NCBI GenBank assembly: GCA_017979445.1
Contig: CM030718.1
Coordinates: 19,959,021 to 20,023,020, forward strand
Direction: 5' to 3'
Length of the DNA stretch: 64,000 nucleotides
From: Akebia trifoliata
Taxonomy: Eukaryota > Streptophyta > Magnoliopsida > Ranunculales > Lardizabalaceae
Position numbers and translations under genes: made by a program. Below the pieces are notes generated by a model. The model saw only the letters and a list, made by a program, of their open reading frames with translations, was not told the origin of the DNA and ran no database searches. This document shows positions 46,410-59,580 of this stretch, piece by piece; the first letter of the stretch is position 1, and each line of letters starts with the position of its first letter.

Positions 46410-47413
46410 ATTTCAACGAAGACTTCTGAATACATTTATTCCTTAATGAGAGATGATCTATTATTAGGGGCCGCTTTAGATCTTAATTATTAAGCAAATT
46501 TAAACAAAAATTTATATATATATATATATATATATATAATTTCAACCTACAGTGACGACCATACCTAACCGTTGGTAAAAGTCTAAAAAAAATTTAATAT
46601 TATTTTAATTTTTTACAAATATATAGCAATGGCCACTACACCATCGCTATAAGACATACAGGGATAGCCACTGGCTATCACTATAGATATAATTCGAGCC
46701 ACCAAATGAATTTTTCTAGAAATTTTTTCATGCTAAATTATTTTGTAGTGATGATTTTTACAATGGTAGCCAGATCCATGAGAGTCACCCTAACTTTCAC
46801 TATAACATTTTGGACAGTTTTGTAAGAGTTATATAACTCTAGACATTTTATTGTAATTTTTTGTTTCATGGGTAGATGCGGCTTCCCCTTGCTTTTGTAT
46901 GTTAGTTTTATCTCATTAGTACCACTTTATTGCTTGCTTAGTAAATAAATAAATAAGAGTCGTGCTAGAACAACATTGAAATGTACATCAATTTGGACGA
47001 TTTTGTAGGTCTAAAGTTGTGATTTTGTCACTTTTGACTATAATTTTTTGTACCATGCGCATATGGCTTCCCTTACTTTTGTAAGTTAGTTTTCTCTTAT
47101 TGGTACCACTAAGTTAGTTTTCTCTTATTAGTACCACTTTATTGCTTGCTTAACAAATAAATATATAAATATACAATCAGATGAATAATATGTATTTGTT
47201 GTGTGATGGAAAGAAAATAGTGGGTTACAGTTTCAACTTTCTGATCTTTAAGACTCTAAATTAAACATTAAGCTCTTTTATTTCCTTTTTAATTTGTTTA
47301 TTCTTTATATATCGATAAGCTCAATGGTTAGTGTCTTATTAAAAAAAAATATTAAAAGTTTGAAGTAATAACGAAACGGAACAAGTCTTAGTCGACGTAA
47401 GCATGTTAGATAG
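46410..47413 (+). other. AT-rich stretch without a gene
   Basis: Contains an AT dinucleotide run near 46512-46538 and repeats of a phrase like ATAGCCACTGGCTATCACTATAG (in parts) around 46620-46700, reminiscent of subterminal repeats of cut-and-paste transposons. No frame is supported. Confidence 0.4.
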
Positions 47414-47707
47414 TATGGGTTTGTTCTTTACAGAAGCCAGCTCCAGCTACAGAAACTGGCTTTTGGAAAAGGCAGAAGTATAGAGCTTGAAAAGGCACAT
47501 CCAACAGAAACTTGTTCGTTGTAAAAGCACATACGCTAGAAATTGATGTTTGTTTGACAGTTTTTTATTACTAGATTTTGATAAAATGATTAAAATACTC
47601 TTAATGTTGATAATACACCTACAATGCACAAAAAATCAGCAGAATATCTTAATAACTATATAATTACACTAAATATATATATATATGTCTATATGGGTCC
47701 CTTTCCG

Positions 47708-48050
47708 CACCCAACCATTCGCCCAACATGTTTTGTCCTACATGGGTTAGAGGTTTTGGAATGGGCTGATTTTTTGTGAAGATGATCTCTATGGTGAGGA
47801 GATCATCCTCACCAAAAATCCGCCCATTTCAAAACTTCTAACCCCATGTTTACAAGTTGAAAAATCGTGGACTGTCCATTTTTGGTAAACCATTTGTGAT
47901 GGGGTTAGAAGTTTTGGGATGGGCTGATTTTTGATGAGAATGATCTCTATTGTGAGGAGATCATCCTCACCAAAAATCAGCCGATTCCAAAACTTCTAAC
48001 CCATGTAGGACAAAACATGTTGGGCAAATGGTTGGGTAAATGGTTGGGTG
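47708..48050. mobile_element. Foldback element with three internal hairpins
   Basis: Arms CACCCAACCATT and the following CCCAACATGTTTTGTCC are inverted at the right end. Inside are two ~80-bp hairpins (GATGATCTC-TATGGTGAG-GAGATCATC type) and a central hairpin CTAACCCCA...TGGGGTTAG. The inner hairpins are the same as in 25834-26200. Confidence 0.75.
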
Positions 48051-48060
48051 TTGAATATTT

Positions 48061-48061
<1 letters not shown>

Positions 48062-48126
<65 letters not shown>

Positions 48127-48137
48127 ATATATATATA
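48062..48137. repeat. AT dinucleotide microsatellite
   Basis: Nearly pure (TA)n with one TT interruption. It produces the repetitive I-Y frame at 48017-48199, which is not a gene. Confidence 0.95.
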
Positions 48138-48309
48138 GGAAGTTTCAATTGATTTTTATATTAAAAAATTATAAAAATAATTATTTTCAATTGAATTAAA
48201 TTTATAAATTTTTTTTAATTTTATCGAAATTTTGGCAGCATGTCCTCTTAAAAATGAACATATGATAAAGAAAATACCTGCATAATACACAATCCAACAT
48301 CCACATAAA

Positions 48310-48700
48310 AATGAAGGGCATTTTGATAATAAAGTAGTGATGATGAATTACTTTTGATCTTGGTAGTAAAGATGAAGGGTATTTTAGTAATTTCCTTTTA
48401 TTTTTTAAGGTTAAGTTTAGTTGAAAATTTGATTAAAAATGAAGGGTATTTTGATAATTTTTTTATTTTTTTAGGGTTAAGTTTGGTTGAAAATTTGATT
48501 AAAGATGAAGAGTATTTTGATAATTAGAAAATATGATGAATATTTTGGTAATTCCCTTTTTATTTTTTATGGTTAAGTTTGGTTGAAAATTTAAATAAAG
48601 ATAAATGGTACTTTAGTAATCTCATTTCATTTGTCAAGATTAAATTTTGTTTGAAAATTTAATTAAAGATGAAAGGTATTTTGGTAATTACACTTGAGTC
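48310..48700 (+). repeat. Degenerate minisatellite of ~65-90 bp units
   Basis: About five diverged units share GATGAAGGGTATTTTGATAA, a T-rich stretch and GGTTAAGTTTGGTTGAAAA. Confidence 0.75.
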
Positions 48701-48852
48701 ATTTTACGTTTTTGGCTTCCCGTAAAAGCCATTTGAAGAATCCTCTCTTAGGCAACTTCTTTTAGGAATCACTTTTGGGCTTCAATTGAAATCCGCAGTA
48801 GCTAAAAATGCCCAAACGAATATCATTTATTTGGTTTTTAAGGCTTAAAAGT

Positions 48853-48896
<44 letters not shown>

Positions 48897-48925
48897 CTTC
48901 TAAAGCCCAAAAGAACAGGGCCTAT

Positions 48926-50553
48926 CAATCACCAATCAAGCAATGTTTTTAAACGACTTGATAGAGAGCTTGATTTGAGACATTTGACTTGACTACCAAG
49001 AATAAATGTTGGCATTTGGCAATGCTGAAAGGTAATTAATATTCATTTGGAACCACCTTAAAATGCATAGAATTACACAAGGGGAAATTATCAAACGCCA
49101 TCTTATGGGATCAAAATGTAAAAAATATGTAAGAAATTGAAGAAAAGAAAAAGAAAACAACCAAAACTTTGGCTCCACGTTTGACACAAAGGATTTGCAT
49201 CAAAGTGGTATGGAAGATCGTGGATCTCTTGATGGGATCACACAAAATATCATTTTGGTGGATGACTTGTAGCCATTATTTTTTAGCACTTTTAATGGAT
49301 GATTTCCAACCATTACGAATTACCAATTTGGATACTTAAATACTTATATATATTTTTCTAATAGGTCCACAAAGGAATAATATCTGGATGATCATTTACA
49401 GATCAGTGAAGCATAAAATAAAATTAAATATGATCTAAGGCATTTGTAGGGATTAACATCAATTTTTTGTATGATGGAGAATAGCTAGCAAATTCACCTT
49501 CAAACTTCATAAATTGCCCTTTTGGGTGCAATATTTTATTTTATTTTAGTATGTACATGTAGTTTGATGGAAAATCATTGCCTCAAACATAGATTCTAAA
49601 CATTTTAGATAAGGCTAAGCTTATGAAAATTGATATGATGTAAAATGCAAAACTGAGATGGATGCATGTATGGAGCCATAAATGTTCTAATATATTATGG
49701 AGTTTTCTACAAGGCAAATGATGATGTAACATTCAAATTTAGATCGTTCCACACATTGCTGGCATGGATGTGTGTACAGAACCATTGAGGCTTTACATCG
49801 AGATAAGAGTGAAAAACATCAGAGGTTCTGTGGGCACCTCCACATCAGCAATGTGTGAAACGATGTTAATTTCAATTTTACTCTAGCTTGACTCTTTTTA
49901 CAATCCTCCTGTATAACACAACATATATATTTCATCCATCCCTTCAAAGTGTGTGAATTATGTATATGTGATAGTTGGTTTAATTTCATGCCACATGGAA
50001 CAACTTTATGAGTCTACCTATTCATAATGTTGGGCCTTTATAAGCTTCATTGATCTATATATTATGATTCATTGAGATAATTATTAATATTTTTTATTGG
50101 GAAGCCTATTTATTTACAAAATTAAATTTACCAAAATAAACAAGTTAAGTTAGTTGGCACTTTTTTTATTTTTATTAAAAGATAATAATTTTTATTTACA
50201 AAGAAAGGAGATTACGAAGCAAACCTATCTGTAGCAAATTTATCACAAAAACTCCCTTACTTTATCAAGTTGGTTACTTCAGCAAGCCTTTATGAATCAA
50301 ACTGCCATGACTAACTTACCAAGTGTCGTTGGGCACACATGGATTATTAAATTAGAAATCCAACGACATAAACTTGTAGCTTTGATGGAAAAACTCAGAT
50401 TCAAAAAGAAAAAAAATAATCCAAACTTTCATGGACGTGTTATAGTAAAACACGGTCCTATTTTTAGAGTACTTAAGGAATCTTGTCTGTAGGGAAAAGT
50501 TTGACGGATACAAGAAGTAGAGATCTGATGGATTGACTTTGGCATCACTCTAA
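48926..50553. repeat. Laccase-unit duplication, copy 2, upstream region
   Basis: From about 49030 it matches 18650-19369 joined to 24826-26569, and it has the pre-insertion form of the Athila solo LTR site at 49729-49736. It lacks the ~850-bp block with the foldback seen in copy 1. Before 49030 no match was found. No gene. Confidence 0.8.
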
Positions 50554-50588
50554 AGTTAAGCTTGACCAACTGTTGGTCCAACTTAACT
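50554..50588. promoter_or_regulatory. 35-bp imperfect palindrome with AC element, laccase 2 promoter
   Basis: Identical to 26570-26604 and about 90 bp before the TATA box. The flanking promoter has small differences, so the palindrome is at least as conserved as its surroundings. Confidence 0.5.
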
Positions 50589-50679
50589 TCAAGACCATCT
50601 GTCTTTAATGTATATTTTTCTCAATTTCTCATCACCTAATCAACAACCCATATACGTGCTTTTATCATTATTTTCTTTC

Positions 50680-50687
50680 TATATAAA
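50680..50687 (+). promoter_or_regulatory. TATA box of laccase 2
   Basis: TATATAAA, 107 bp before the ATG. Confidence 0.65.
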
Positions 50688-50786
50688 CGACCTTCAAAGC
50701 TTTCATGTTTCTGTACCCAAACATTCAGTTGTTCAGCAATCTTGTCTCTCATCATCTTCACCAGACAGACTGAGAGATAAAGAGAG

Positions 50787-53700
50787 ATGGATGCACCTTC
50801 TTCATTACAAGTTTCTATTAGAGCTTTGATCTTTTTATTGGGTGCTTTGTGGCTCTTCCCTGGGTTCATTGATGCAGGAATAACAAGACACTACAAATTT
50901 GATGTACGTGTTGCATGCATGGCCTATATATATATATATATTTTATTCATGTTTTTATAAATTAATGAATAATGGGTGTTTTCATTTCTCTCTGTTATTT
51001 TTTTTTTTTGCAGATTAAGCTGAAGAACTTCACTCGTTTGTGTAGTACTAAAAGCATCGTGACCGTAAATGGTCAGTTTCCGGGGCCTCAGATTGTGGCA
51101 AGGGAAGGAGACCAGGTGATTGTTAAGGTGGTTAACCATGTTCAGAACAATATCTCTATCCATTGGTATGGAACTCTCATCTTATTCCCCCATCATTTTA
51201 AATTAGTCTTGTTGCTAAAATTTTAGCTAGTTAATATTTATAGATGAAAAAATTACATTTTTCGTTTTGATTTTTTGGTTTTTTGGTCTTGATACGGTAA
51301 ACTTGAGTTGAATCCATGGCCTAGCTCAAAGTTGCATTGCAATACGCAGGGGTGAAGTCAGGATTTTCTTTTAGTGGGAGCAAACTACTTAGGCTTTTGG
51401 TTAGAAGTTGAAGAAAATGACATTTGAGAGAAGGGTAAATTGAGCATTTAATTAGTTGAAACTATAGCGGTATCTCAAAGTTCTGTGTAGGGGTGGGTGT
51501 GGGGGTGGGGATTGCCCCCACTGACTCCTTATATGGGTCTAGAGACTAATGAGAAAACACATGATCCCAACTATTAAAACATAAAATCCAATGGTAATGG
51601 GATTTATCCTTGGGATAATTAAATCTCAACATCATATGTATTATAGATCCTGATCATTTGATATGTAATAGAAAAGGGTCACGTCGAATTTACCCCTTTT
51701 TTCACATAGTGAAGTAGCACGCATATTGGGGTGCTGTAAGTAAAAGTTGGTGTGGCAATAGATGGTCTAATTTTTTTTTTTTTTTTTTTCTCCTCTTCTT
51801 GTTAAATGGTGAACAATGTAATTACAGGCATGGAATTCGACAACTTCGGAGTGGATGGGCAGATGGACCAGCCTATGTGACTCAATGCCCCTTACAGTCT
51901 GGCCAGACCTACATCTACAACTTCACTATTGTGGGTCAGAGAGGGACTCTATGGTGGCATGCCCACATTTCATGGTTGAGATCAACGGTTCATGGACCCA
52001 TCATCATCCTCCCTAAGCTCGGTGTTCCTTATCCATTCACTAAACCATACAAAGAAATCCCAATAATCTTTGGTAAGTAACAATTATCAAGATCTAACTG
52101 ATTGAATTATGCCACTTTTTTCTCTTATATATCTACATTTAAGTAACATTTATATGTATGTAATTCCAAAATCCAGGAGAGTGGTTTAAGGCAGATCCTG
52201 AGGCAATTATCAGCCAGGCTTTGCAGACAGGAGGAGGCCCAAACGTCTCAGATGCCTACACCATTAATGGACTTCCTGGGCCATTGTACAACTGCTCAGC
52301 AAAAGGTAACATTGCAAATGAGGGTGGCTTTTTTTATCTATTTTATAAAAAGGAAAAAGGCCACTAGTAGAGCTATCAATATTGGGCCTGTAAAGGGTTG
52401 AAACCCCATTCCTATGCCTCATGTCTTGCCCCTTAGATCTCTATCTCAAATAATCTCCTTTTATTGCATTTATTGAGATATGATTTGAGGTTTTGGAGTT
52501 GGGTTTCAACACTCCTCCCTGGGTGTACAAGATTTGCACTCGATGGATAAATCTTAGATATCATATTTAAATTTATTGTTTGATGTGTTGTAAAAAATGT
52601 TGGTGTGGCAATGTCAGATTTTCATTGCTATTCCTTGTTCTGACATATGGGGTGGCCTCCCTCACAGATACGTTCAAGCTGAAGGTGAAGCCCGGAAAGA
52701 TATATCTCCTACGATTGATCAATGCTGCACTCAATGACGAGCTTTTCTTCAGCATTGCAAACCACACATTGACTGTAGTCGATGCTGACGCTGTCTACAT
52801 TAAACCTTTTGAAACAAATACACTTCTCATCACTCCAGGACAAACCACCAATGTCCTTCTCAAAACAAAACCTCACTTCCCCAATGCGACATTCCTTATG
52901 TTAGCAAGACCATATGCCACTGGCCTTGGCACATTCGACAATTCCACCACTGCTGCCATCCTCGAATATGAACCACCCACTCATTCCTCTTTCAACAATT
53001 CAGTTAAGAAACTCAAACTCTTCAAACCACACCTTCCTGCTCTTAACGATACTTCATTCGCCACGAATTTCACAAAGAAGTTCCGTAGCTTGGCCACTAC
53101 CCAATTCCCCGCTAATGTCCCACAAACTGTCGATAAAAGATTCTTCTTCACAGTGGGATTGGGCACAAACCCTTGTCCTACAAACCAAACATGCCAAGGG
53201 CCCAATGGAACTATGTTCTCAGCTTCTATAAACAATGTCTCCTTTGCTATGCCAACCATAGCCCTCATGCAATCTTATTTCTTGGGAAAACCTTTGGGTG
53301 TCTACACAACTGATTTCCCTACCAACCCAATTATTCCTTTCAACTACACAGGAATACCTCCCAATAACACTATGGTGAGTAATGGAACAAAAGTGGTGGT
53401 ATTGCCCTTCAACACAAGTGTTGAGCTAGTGATGCAGGACACAAGCATACTTGGTGCCGAGAGCCACCCACTTCACCTTCATGGCTTCAACTTCTTTGTA
53501 GTCGGGCAAGGATTTGGAAACTATAACCGAAATACGGATCGTGCAAATTTCAATCTTGTCGACCCTGTTGAGAGGAACACAATTGGTGTGCCATCCGGTG
53601 GATGGGTTGCCATTCGATTCCTTGCAGACAACCCAGGTGTGTACTATATCAATTCAACTATTATATCATGCTTGGTAACCAAGTTTGGATTTTTCAATTG

Positions 53701-54563
53701 TTTGATGGGTTACGGCTATTTGGATAAAATGTTTGGAGAGTTTTCCAAACTAATGGTCATTTAAAAGAAAAAAATTCATGAATTTTGTTGATCAACCGAT
53801 TAATCGTAATTTGTTATTGCAGACACCGTTCGGTCAATTTTTTTTTTTTTTTGAATTATTGATATTCTTATAACAATTGCATGTCCTTTCTTTAAAAGGC
53901 AATACAATTACTGGTAGGTATATAGCTAAGTTAGGTTCCTTGTGATAATGTATATGAGATTTACTCTATCATTGTAATAATAATGCATCTCATAACATAT
54001 CTTATGGATTTAGATGAGCATCAATTAAGATTAATTCCTTGGATTACGTTAGATTAATTAATAATATTTCTATCAAAATTTCAAAACTCGACTCAAATGT
54101 CCACCAAGTAGGGTCAAGCCAACAACTTGTGAATCAGATCAGATGAGTTAAATAAAAAATGTTTTAATTTTTTTTTAGTATAATCTAGTTTCTGACCTAA
54201 CCCGGTGCATATTTTAGCTGTCTCAATCAAATTTCAGAGTAAACTCAATGATTTGTCAAGTTAATTCGATTAGTTAGTTTCATCAAATTTTGGGGCCAAG
54301 TCACCTTGAAATACTATGCTTTCTATATTAGTGATCCATGTTGAATTTATAACAATGTAGGACTAATGTAAAAAGTTTTAAATTATGACAATATATATAA
54401 TTGTGCTAATTATACTGTTTTGATGATGATAGGTGTGTGGTTTATGCATTGCCACCTGGAAATCCACACAAGCTGGGGCTTGAAAATGGCTTGGGTCGTC
54501 TTGGATGGGGAGCTCCCCAATCAGAAGCTGCCACCTCCGCCATCTGATCTACCCAAGTGTTGA
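50787..54563 (+). CDS. LAC17-like: Laccase, LAC17-like, copy 2 (six exons)
   Basis: Tandem paralogue of laccase 1, with the same expected role as a secreted lignin-polymerising oxidase. Exons: 50787-50903, 51014-51165, 51828-52072, 52177-52305, 52668-53636, 54433-54563; 580 residues. All copper ligands are kept at the same positions (HWHG 89-92, HAH 134-136, HPLHLH 481-486, HCHLEIH 543-549). About two dozen residues differ from copy 1, for example R317P, H339A, P502R and P506R; most others are conservative (V/I, S/T). Intron 2 is longer (662 against 441 nt), with different insertions and no poly-G run. The weak intron 5 donor and its in-frame 42-codon read-through are also kept. Both copies look functional. 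Confidence 0.95.
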
Positions 54564-54975
54564 CTTCCAGATTCGACTAGTTTAATAGGAGACTATCTTG
54601 CGTGATTTTTTTAACTTATTATTTTCCTTTAGTATGTTTTGTTTCATTTCTTAATTTCCTTTCCCCTGCCAAAAAAAAAAAAAGGAGTAGCAAAGAAGCA
54701 TTTTAACCAATTGATGATTGTTTTGTTTGGTTGACCTTTTTATTCCAACCCTTCCATTGAGGATGAAGACGGTACTGGAGAATGTTTTGTAATATTGAGA
54801 ATTCAGTATTTATGGGAGGTCTCAATAATAATATGATATCACTTCCATTAAACTTTATTTATGACGTTTTTAAAAATTGGTTTTGAATATTGGTAGGGAA
54901 CTATAACCTTAAACTTTATTTAAGGTGGGAAAAAGACAAATTAAAGCTATAAAATCAAATAGTCTGTCTACTATA
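54564..54975 (+). other. Laccase 2 3' untranslated and flanking region
   Basis: Colinear with 30434-30842; one A-run expansion near 54669. No gene. Confidence 0.6.
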
Positions 54976-55305
54976 AAGTAAAGGAAAAATGACAACTCTT
55001 GAACCTACTGTAACTGGAAGGGTTATTTTCCCGACTGGAGTAGTCAAAGCTGCATTGAACCCGAAGACAGTAGATTTAGTCAATTCAAGACTTTCTGACA
55101 TGCCCATCTTCTTTACTGCCCTTAAGAAGAGGATGTCCACTTTACTTCCTACGTCAACCAATATTCTCTTAAGGTCTACATTCCTGACTGGTAGTGCTTT
55201 TACTAAGGTATCTTGATGTAGTGCAGTTATACCTTGGAGGTCATCTTTAGTGAATATTATTGCTTGTTCTCCCTAGGCAAATCCTAATCTTCGTGCTTCA
55301 CCTAT
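54955..55305 (-). pseudogene. Gypsy aspartic protease fragment, copy 2
   Basis: The minus-strand frame reads MVDVGSKVDILFLRAVKKMG with the protease active-site region. It is the paralogue of 30843-31160 and shares the same junction with laccase flanking DNA. It is cut at 55305 by insertion of element C, so the duplication preceded that insertion. Confidence 0.75.
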
Positions 55306-58300
55306 TGTAGACACCCCATTTTTGCATCTGCCTAATTCGACAATTCGTCACCTGGTTACCGTGAGTTCCTAATGATGATCGCAAAGAATTCGAAGGCTTG
55401 TGAGTACTGTCCCTGATTCCCTCAATTTTCACTTTTTTCATCCCCCCTACTCGTTATGACTCGGCCTAGAAATTCACGCACGCTTAGGATCGCCACACGG
55501 TACACCTGATTTAGCAAGTACGTACGTTTAGGTTCGCTACACAGTTCAAAAATCTAGAGACCTTGCCACGCTAGGAAAATACGACTTTGAAACATAGAAA
55601 TAATCACGTTGGGACTGATAGAAATCTCTCGAAAGAATTCATAAAAATCTACAAAAATCAACAAAATGATGAAAATACTCTTCATGAATTTCGGACCGCC
55701 GAAAGACCTCAAAAGTACCTCCATTGCACTCAGAACATGATTTCGAGTCTAACGGGACCTAAACCGACGAAAATAGAGAAATTTAGAAAGAAATCATAAA
55801 AATGATCGAAATGCCCCTTAACCTTCAAATTCAACGTAGAAACCTCGGTCTTTAGGAAAACGCAATAAAAACCAAAACCCAATCCAATCCAACAATTGAA
55901 AAATAAAACTTAAATTAAAAATTAAGAAAAGAAATCAAACAATTAAAAACAAAATTCAAATTAAAAATTAACCAATTAAAATTAAAATTAAACAATCAAA
56001 ATTAAAATTAAAAAAACAAACAATGAAAATAAAATCGAAATCTAATCAACAAAATTAAAATTCAAAATCGAGCCCAATCAAAAATTTTAAAAAATCGATC
56101 AACCAATGGAACCAAATTTAAAATTCAAAATCCAATCCAATCCAATCAAAATCAATCGATCAAAATGAAACCTAATCAATTAACCCAACGAAAATGAAAT
56201 TGACTAATCATACAATCGATCAAATCAATAAATCAAATTTTCAAATTAAAATTGATCAACCAAAATAAGAATTTCAATTAATCGACTCATTCAAAATTCA
56301 TATTAAAAATTAAACTTAAAATAAAATTATATAATCAACTAAAATGAAAAATCAAATTAAAACTTAAATCAAAACGTCAAAGAAACCCAATTAGAATCAA
56401 AATTAGATTTACCGATCGCCATTCGTTAATGGGGGACTATTAACGAGCTATGAGTAGCGGGGGATCAACCCACTTCCATTCTCTTAAAAGAAAGAAAATG
56501 AGAAAACGTGTGAAAAAAATAAAAAAGAAAGAGGAAACAAAATAAACCAAAATAGAAACAGTGTGTTTCTATTTAATGGGAGACAACGCTCTCCTTGGAG
56601 GGGGACTGAAACGTATCTTCTTCTTCATAGGACGTCTGTGATCTTCTTCTTCTCTTCGTTTTTGGCTGAGTACTCTCTCATCTACGACTTCTCCTTCTTC
56701 CTTCACGCCTTCTTCTCTAACGCCAAGGAGGTCCCTCTCTTCTCTCCCTCACTCTCAGACTTTCTTCTTCCACAACAAAGTTACTGCAACAGCCCCAAAT
56801 ACCTCCTCTCCTCTTCGTTTTTCTGCCATTAGAACCACCCACATACTTCCATTTTTTCTCCACCATTGAAACCAGCTTAAAAAGTCACGGTTTAGCCTCC
56901 CATCAATTTGTTTAACTAATGGTTTCAGTCTTCTTTTTAACATCCCTACAGCTGCCTAACTCTCCTCCACTGCTGTAGCAGCACGTCTCCTCCTCTTTAG
57001 ACTTTCACTCACAAGTGTCTCTCTCTAAGGGAAAATAGGCTGAACGGTTGGAGTTCTTCTCCCACGTCTTTTCCTCCAATGGCCCCACTACAACACAGTG
57101 ACCTCACCCACGTTTCAAAGAAACAGCAGCTGCACTCCATTTTTTCTCTGTGCACTTCGTCTTTCTTTCACGTCCCTCACCTCCATTACAGCTCCTACAA
57201 CACCTCTCTTCATGTTCTCCCCTCTACAGCATTCCACAGCCTCTCTCTCTCTCTGTTAAACCAAAAACGCCCCAACCAGCACCTTCAACGCCCTCTCATA
57301 TTCACTTTTTCAGCCCTTTTCTCTAAAAACCTCTCTTTCATCACCTTCAATAGCCTTCATGTGATTAATGTACCCTTTGACTTGATAAATATGCATGTCG
57401 ATTAATTATTTTGAAAAGATTGGAAATTATGCTTGCATGCACGTTTGGTTACTTTGAAAATTGATTGAGTGTGGATTTCTTCTCCAAATTTGTAAATTTC
57501 GTAGGCATTGGTATTTGTTGATCTTTGGTTTGATGAGCATGGTAATGTGAAATTCTTCATTGTTATTTTTGTTAATTTTCGTTCATCTTGGAAAATCATT
57601 TGTATGTAAATTTCTAATTTAGAAAGTCCACATCTTAGCAATTCTCAATTTGGAAAAATCGGCACCTTCATATTAGAAAGTTCATGTTTATAGATTTGAG
57701 GATTTCTAATTCAAAATTTCATACCTTCGGAAATCTTCTATTTTGGGAGAATTCCATTTTCTTAAAAAACTGCTAATTTGGAGTTTATCATACATTCTTC
57801 CAATTCTAATTTAGAAAATTTTATGTTCCTAATTTAAAAATATTAAGTCTCAATTTGATAGGTTTCTATTTGTAATCTTTCTATTTAGGACATTCTCATG
57901 ATTTTCTATTTTGGACAAATTTGAGGAATACTTGCAGGTGGAGTTTCTTAATTGATTTCAGGTCATGGAGCTGATTAGGGCTTTTTCAAACCCTTCCATA
58001 TTTTGTGGAATTCAAAGAAGAATCATGTGATAATTGGGATAATTTTTAGCCATGAGATTTGGTTGGAAAATCCAACATGAATTGATGATGATGATTGGAC
58101 TGTGACCTGTACTCTTCGTATGTTGACCATAGGATGATTTTGGATCGTAATAGAGATCGATCATCTTGATCGGGCGGGTTCGGTGCCTAACACCTTCCAA
58201 TACCCGTAATCTGACCCCTTACCCATATCTTCGATCCGTGGACCGATCCATATCCATTTGGAGTTATTTATGGTTCCTAGACCTAAACTAAGTGGCGACT

Positions 58301-58377
58301 CCCATTTTTCAAAAGTCCCCCATTTATAAATCGGACCCTTACCCACAATTTAGTAAAAAAGGGTTGAGACGATTTCA
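55306..58377 (+). repeat. 5' LTR of element C (3072 bp)
   Basis: Starts TGTAGACACCCCA and ends GACGATTTCA. Same family as the solo LTR at 34415: CACGCACGCTTAGGATCG, AATTAAAA-rich tract (55880-56400), CT-rich region (56580-57360), CTAATTTGGAAAA repeats (57600-57900) and GGTTCGGTGCCTAACACC. It lacks the palindromic 67-bp array of that LTR. The S/P-rich frames at 56563-57405 are LTR sequence. Confidence 0.9.
56550..56574. promoter_or_regulatory. Inverted repeat in the promoter-like part of the element C LTR
   Basis: AAATAGAAACA and TGTTTCTATTT around GTG form perfect 11-bp arms, roughly where the other LTRs have a TATA box. Confidence 0.35.
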
Positions 58378-58378
58378 A

Positions 58379-58396
58379 TGACGACTCCACTGGGGA
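58379..58396 (+). other. Primer binding site of element C
   Basis: TGACGACTCCACTGGGGA, one base after the LTR end. One base differs from the site of element A (TGG to TGA), which would weaken pairing with the tRNA CCA end. Confidence 0.7.
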
Positions 58397-58984
58397 TTTT
58401 AGGGTCAAACTTGACCCAATCCAAGACTATCCTTAGGATGACCTTTTGCTCGAGTTAACCCAGTTGACTTAATGAGACTCTCAGATTAGGTTAGATTTTG
58501 TTCTTTTTTTCATTGGGTTGTGATTGTATGTAATCAATTATTGTATTCATTGTGATTGGTTTGATGATGGGATGTATGTGGCTTATATGATTGGATATTC
58601 GTAAAAATGCCCTGGGCACACTTTGTCCCTTTGCACATACTCACAAGCATGCATATGTATGTTTGCATCACGACATGTCCTTATAAACCCCCGTAGCTGG
58701 ATCCAAGCTAACCTGGTCCTTCGGAACATAGGGGATAACAGTGAACGCTATAACTTCAGTACAGTACCTTCGGGTATATCAAAGTGGAGCACCACGTATT
58801 GTTTGACCAAGTAAAATTAGGATAGTATATCAGTGTTCCGGGCTGAAGTGACCTAAGCTTTGTCCTAACCTAGCCTCAATCATATAGTGAGCTTAGAACC
58901 TTGAACTTAAGTGCGGTCCCACTAGGCCACGACTCGAATCGATCAATAGTGCTCCCGGGTTGTTTTACTTAATTTAACCAAAAG
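58397..58984 (+). other. Leader of element C
   Basis: Colinear with 4138-4930 of element A over its second half. No frame is shared between the two elements. Confidence 0.5.
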
Positions 58985-59580
58985 GTAAGAGGGTGGACCG
59001 GTCCACACCGTTCAAATTGAACCCGCAATACCGGTCCAACCCAATAAATATAATTGATGAGACATACCGATCAATGTCAACTTAAACCAATTAGCCCAAT
59101 TGGTAAACGGATTTTATGGATCAAGACGTGGACCGGTTGGACTAATTAGTTTAAAAATAATACATAAAATGATTCAAGTAGTATATTCAGATCCATTGGG
59201 TCGAACCGGCCCAAACTCAAATGGGTACATAGACCCAATCGCTCTTTATTGGCCAATTTAATTCAATGGATTGAATATTTGACAACCAACAAGATCGAGA
59301 TTAGTAAAAAATCATATTAAGGGATGTATCGATTAGTACAATTTAGATTTTACTTTTGAAGGTCATACAATCCTTAATTATGATTCAAAATTTTTCTAAG
59401 ATTCTTGATCAATCAGCAAATCATTTTCATGTAATCCCTTGTTCAGAATGTTTCATTGGTTAGAGAGTTTGAATCTAAGGGGTTAATCTAATAAATGCTA
59501 TCAAGAGGGACCTTTAGTTCTAATTGTTAAAACCTACCCTCGGGTCTTCAACGAATAATCTACTATTGATGGGGTTTTAG
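58985..59580 (+). other. Candidate leader intron of element C
   Basis: Donor-like AAAAG|GTAAGA and acceptor-like GGGGTTTTAG at the places matching 4931-5349 in element A. The intron would be 596 nt. Inference from comparison only. Confidence 0.4.

Larger units (their letters stand above)
47417..48922. mobile_element. Non-autonomous terminal-inverted-repeat DNA transposon
   Basis: Left end GGGTTTGTTCTTT and right end (reverse complement) GGCCCTGTTCTTT are imperfect inverted ends, and TAT flanks both sides (47414-47416 and 48923-48925). Subterminal regions repeat AAGCC/GGCTT themes. It carries a foldback, an AT run, a minisatellite and an A-run, but no transposase. PIF/Harbinger-like or hAT-like; the 3-bp flank favours the former. 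Confidence 0.6.

Noticed and set aside
48017..48199. Small protein with an I-Y repeat
   Set aside because: Translation of the AT microsatellite.
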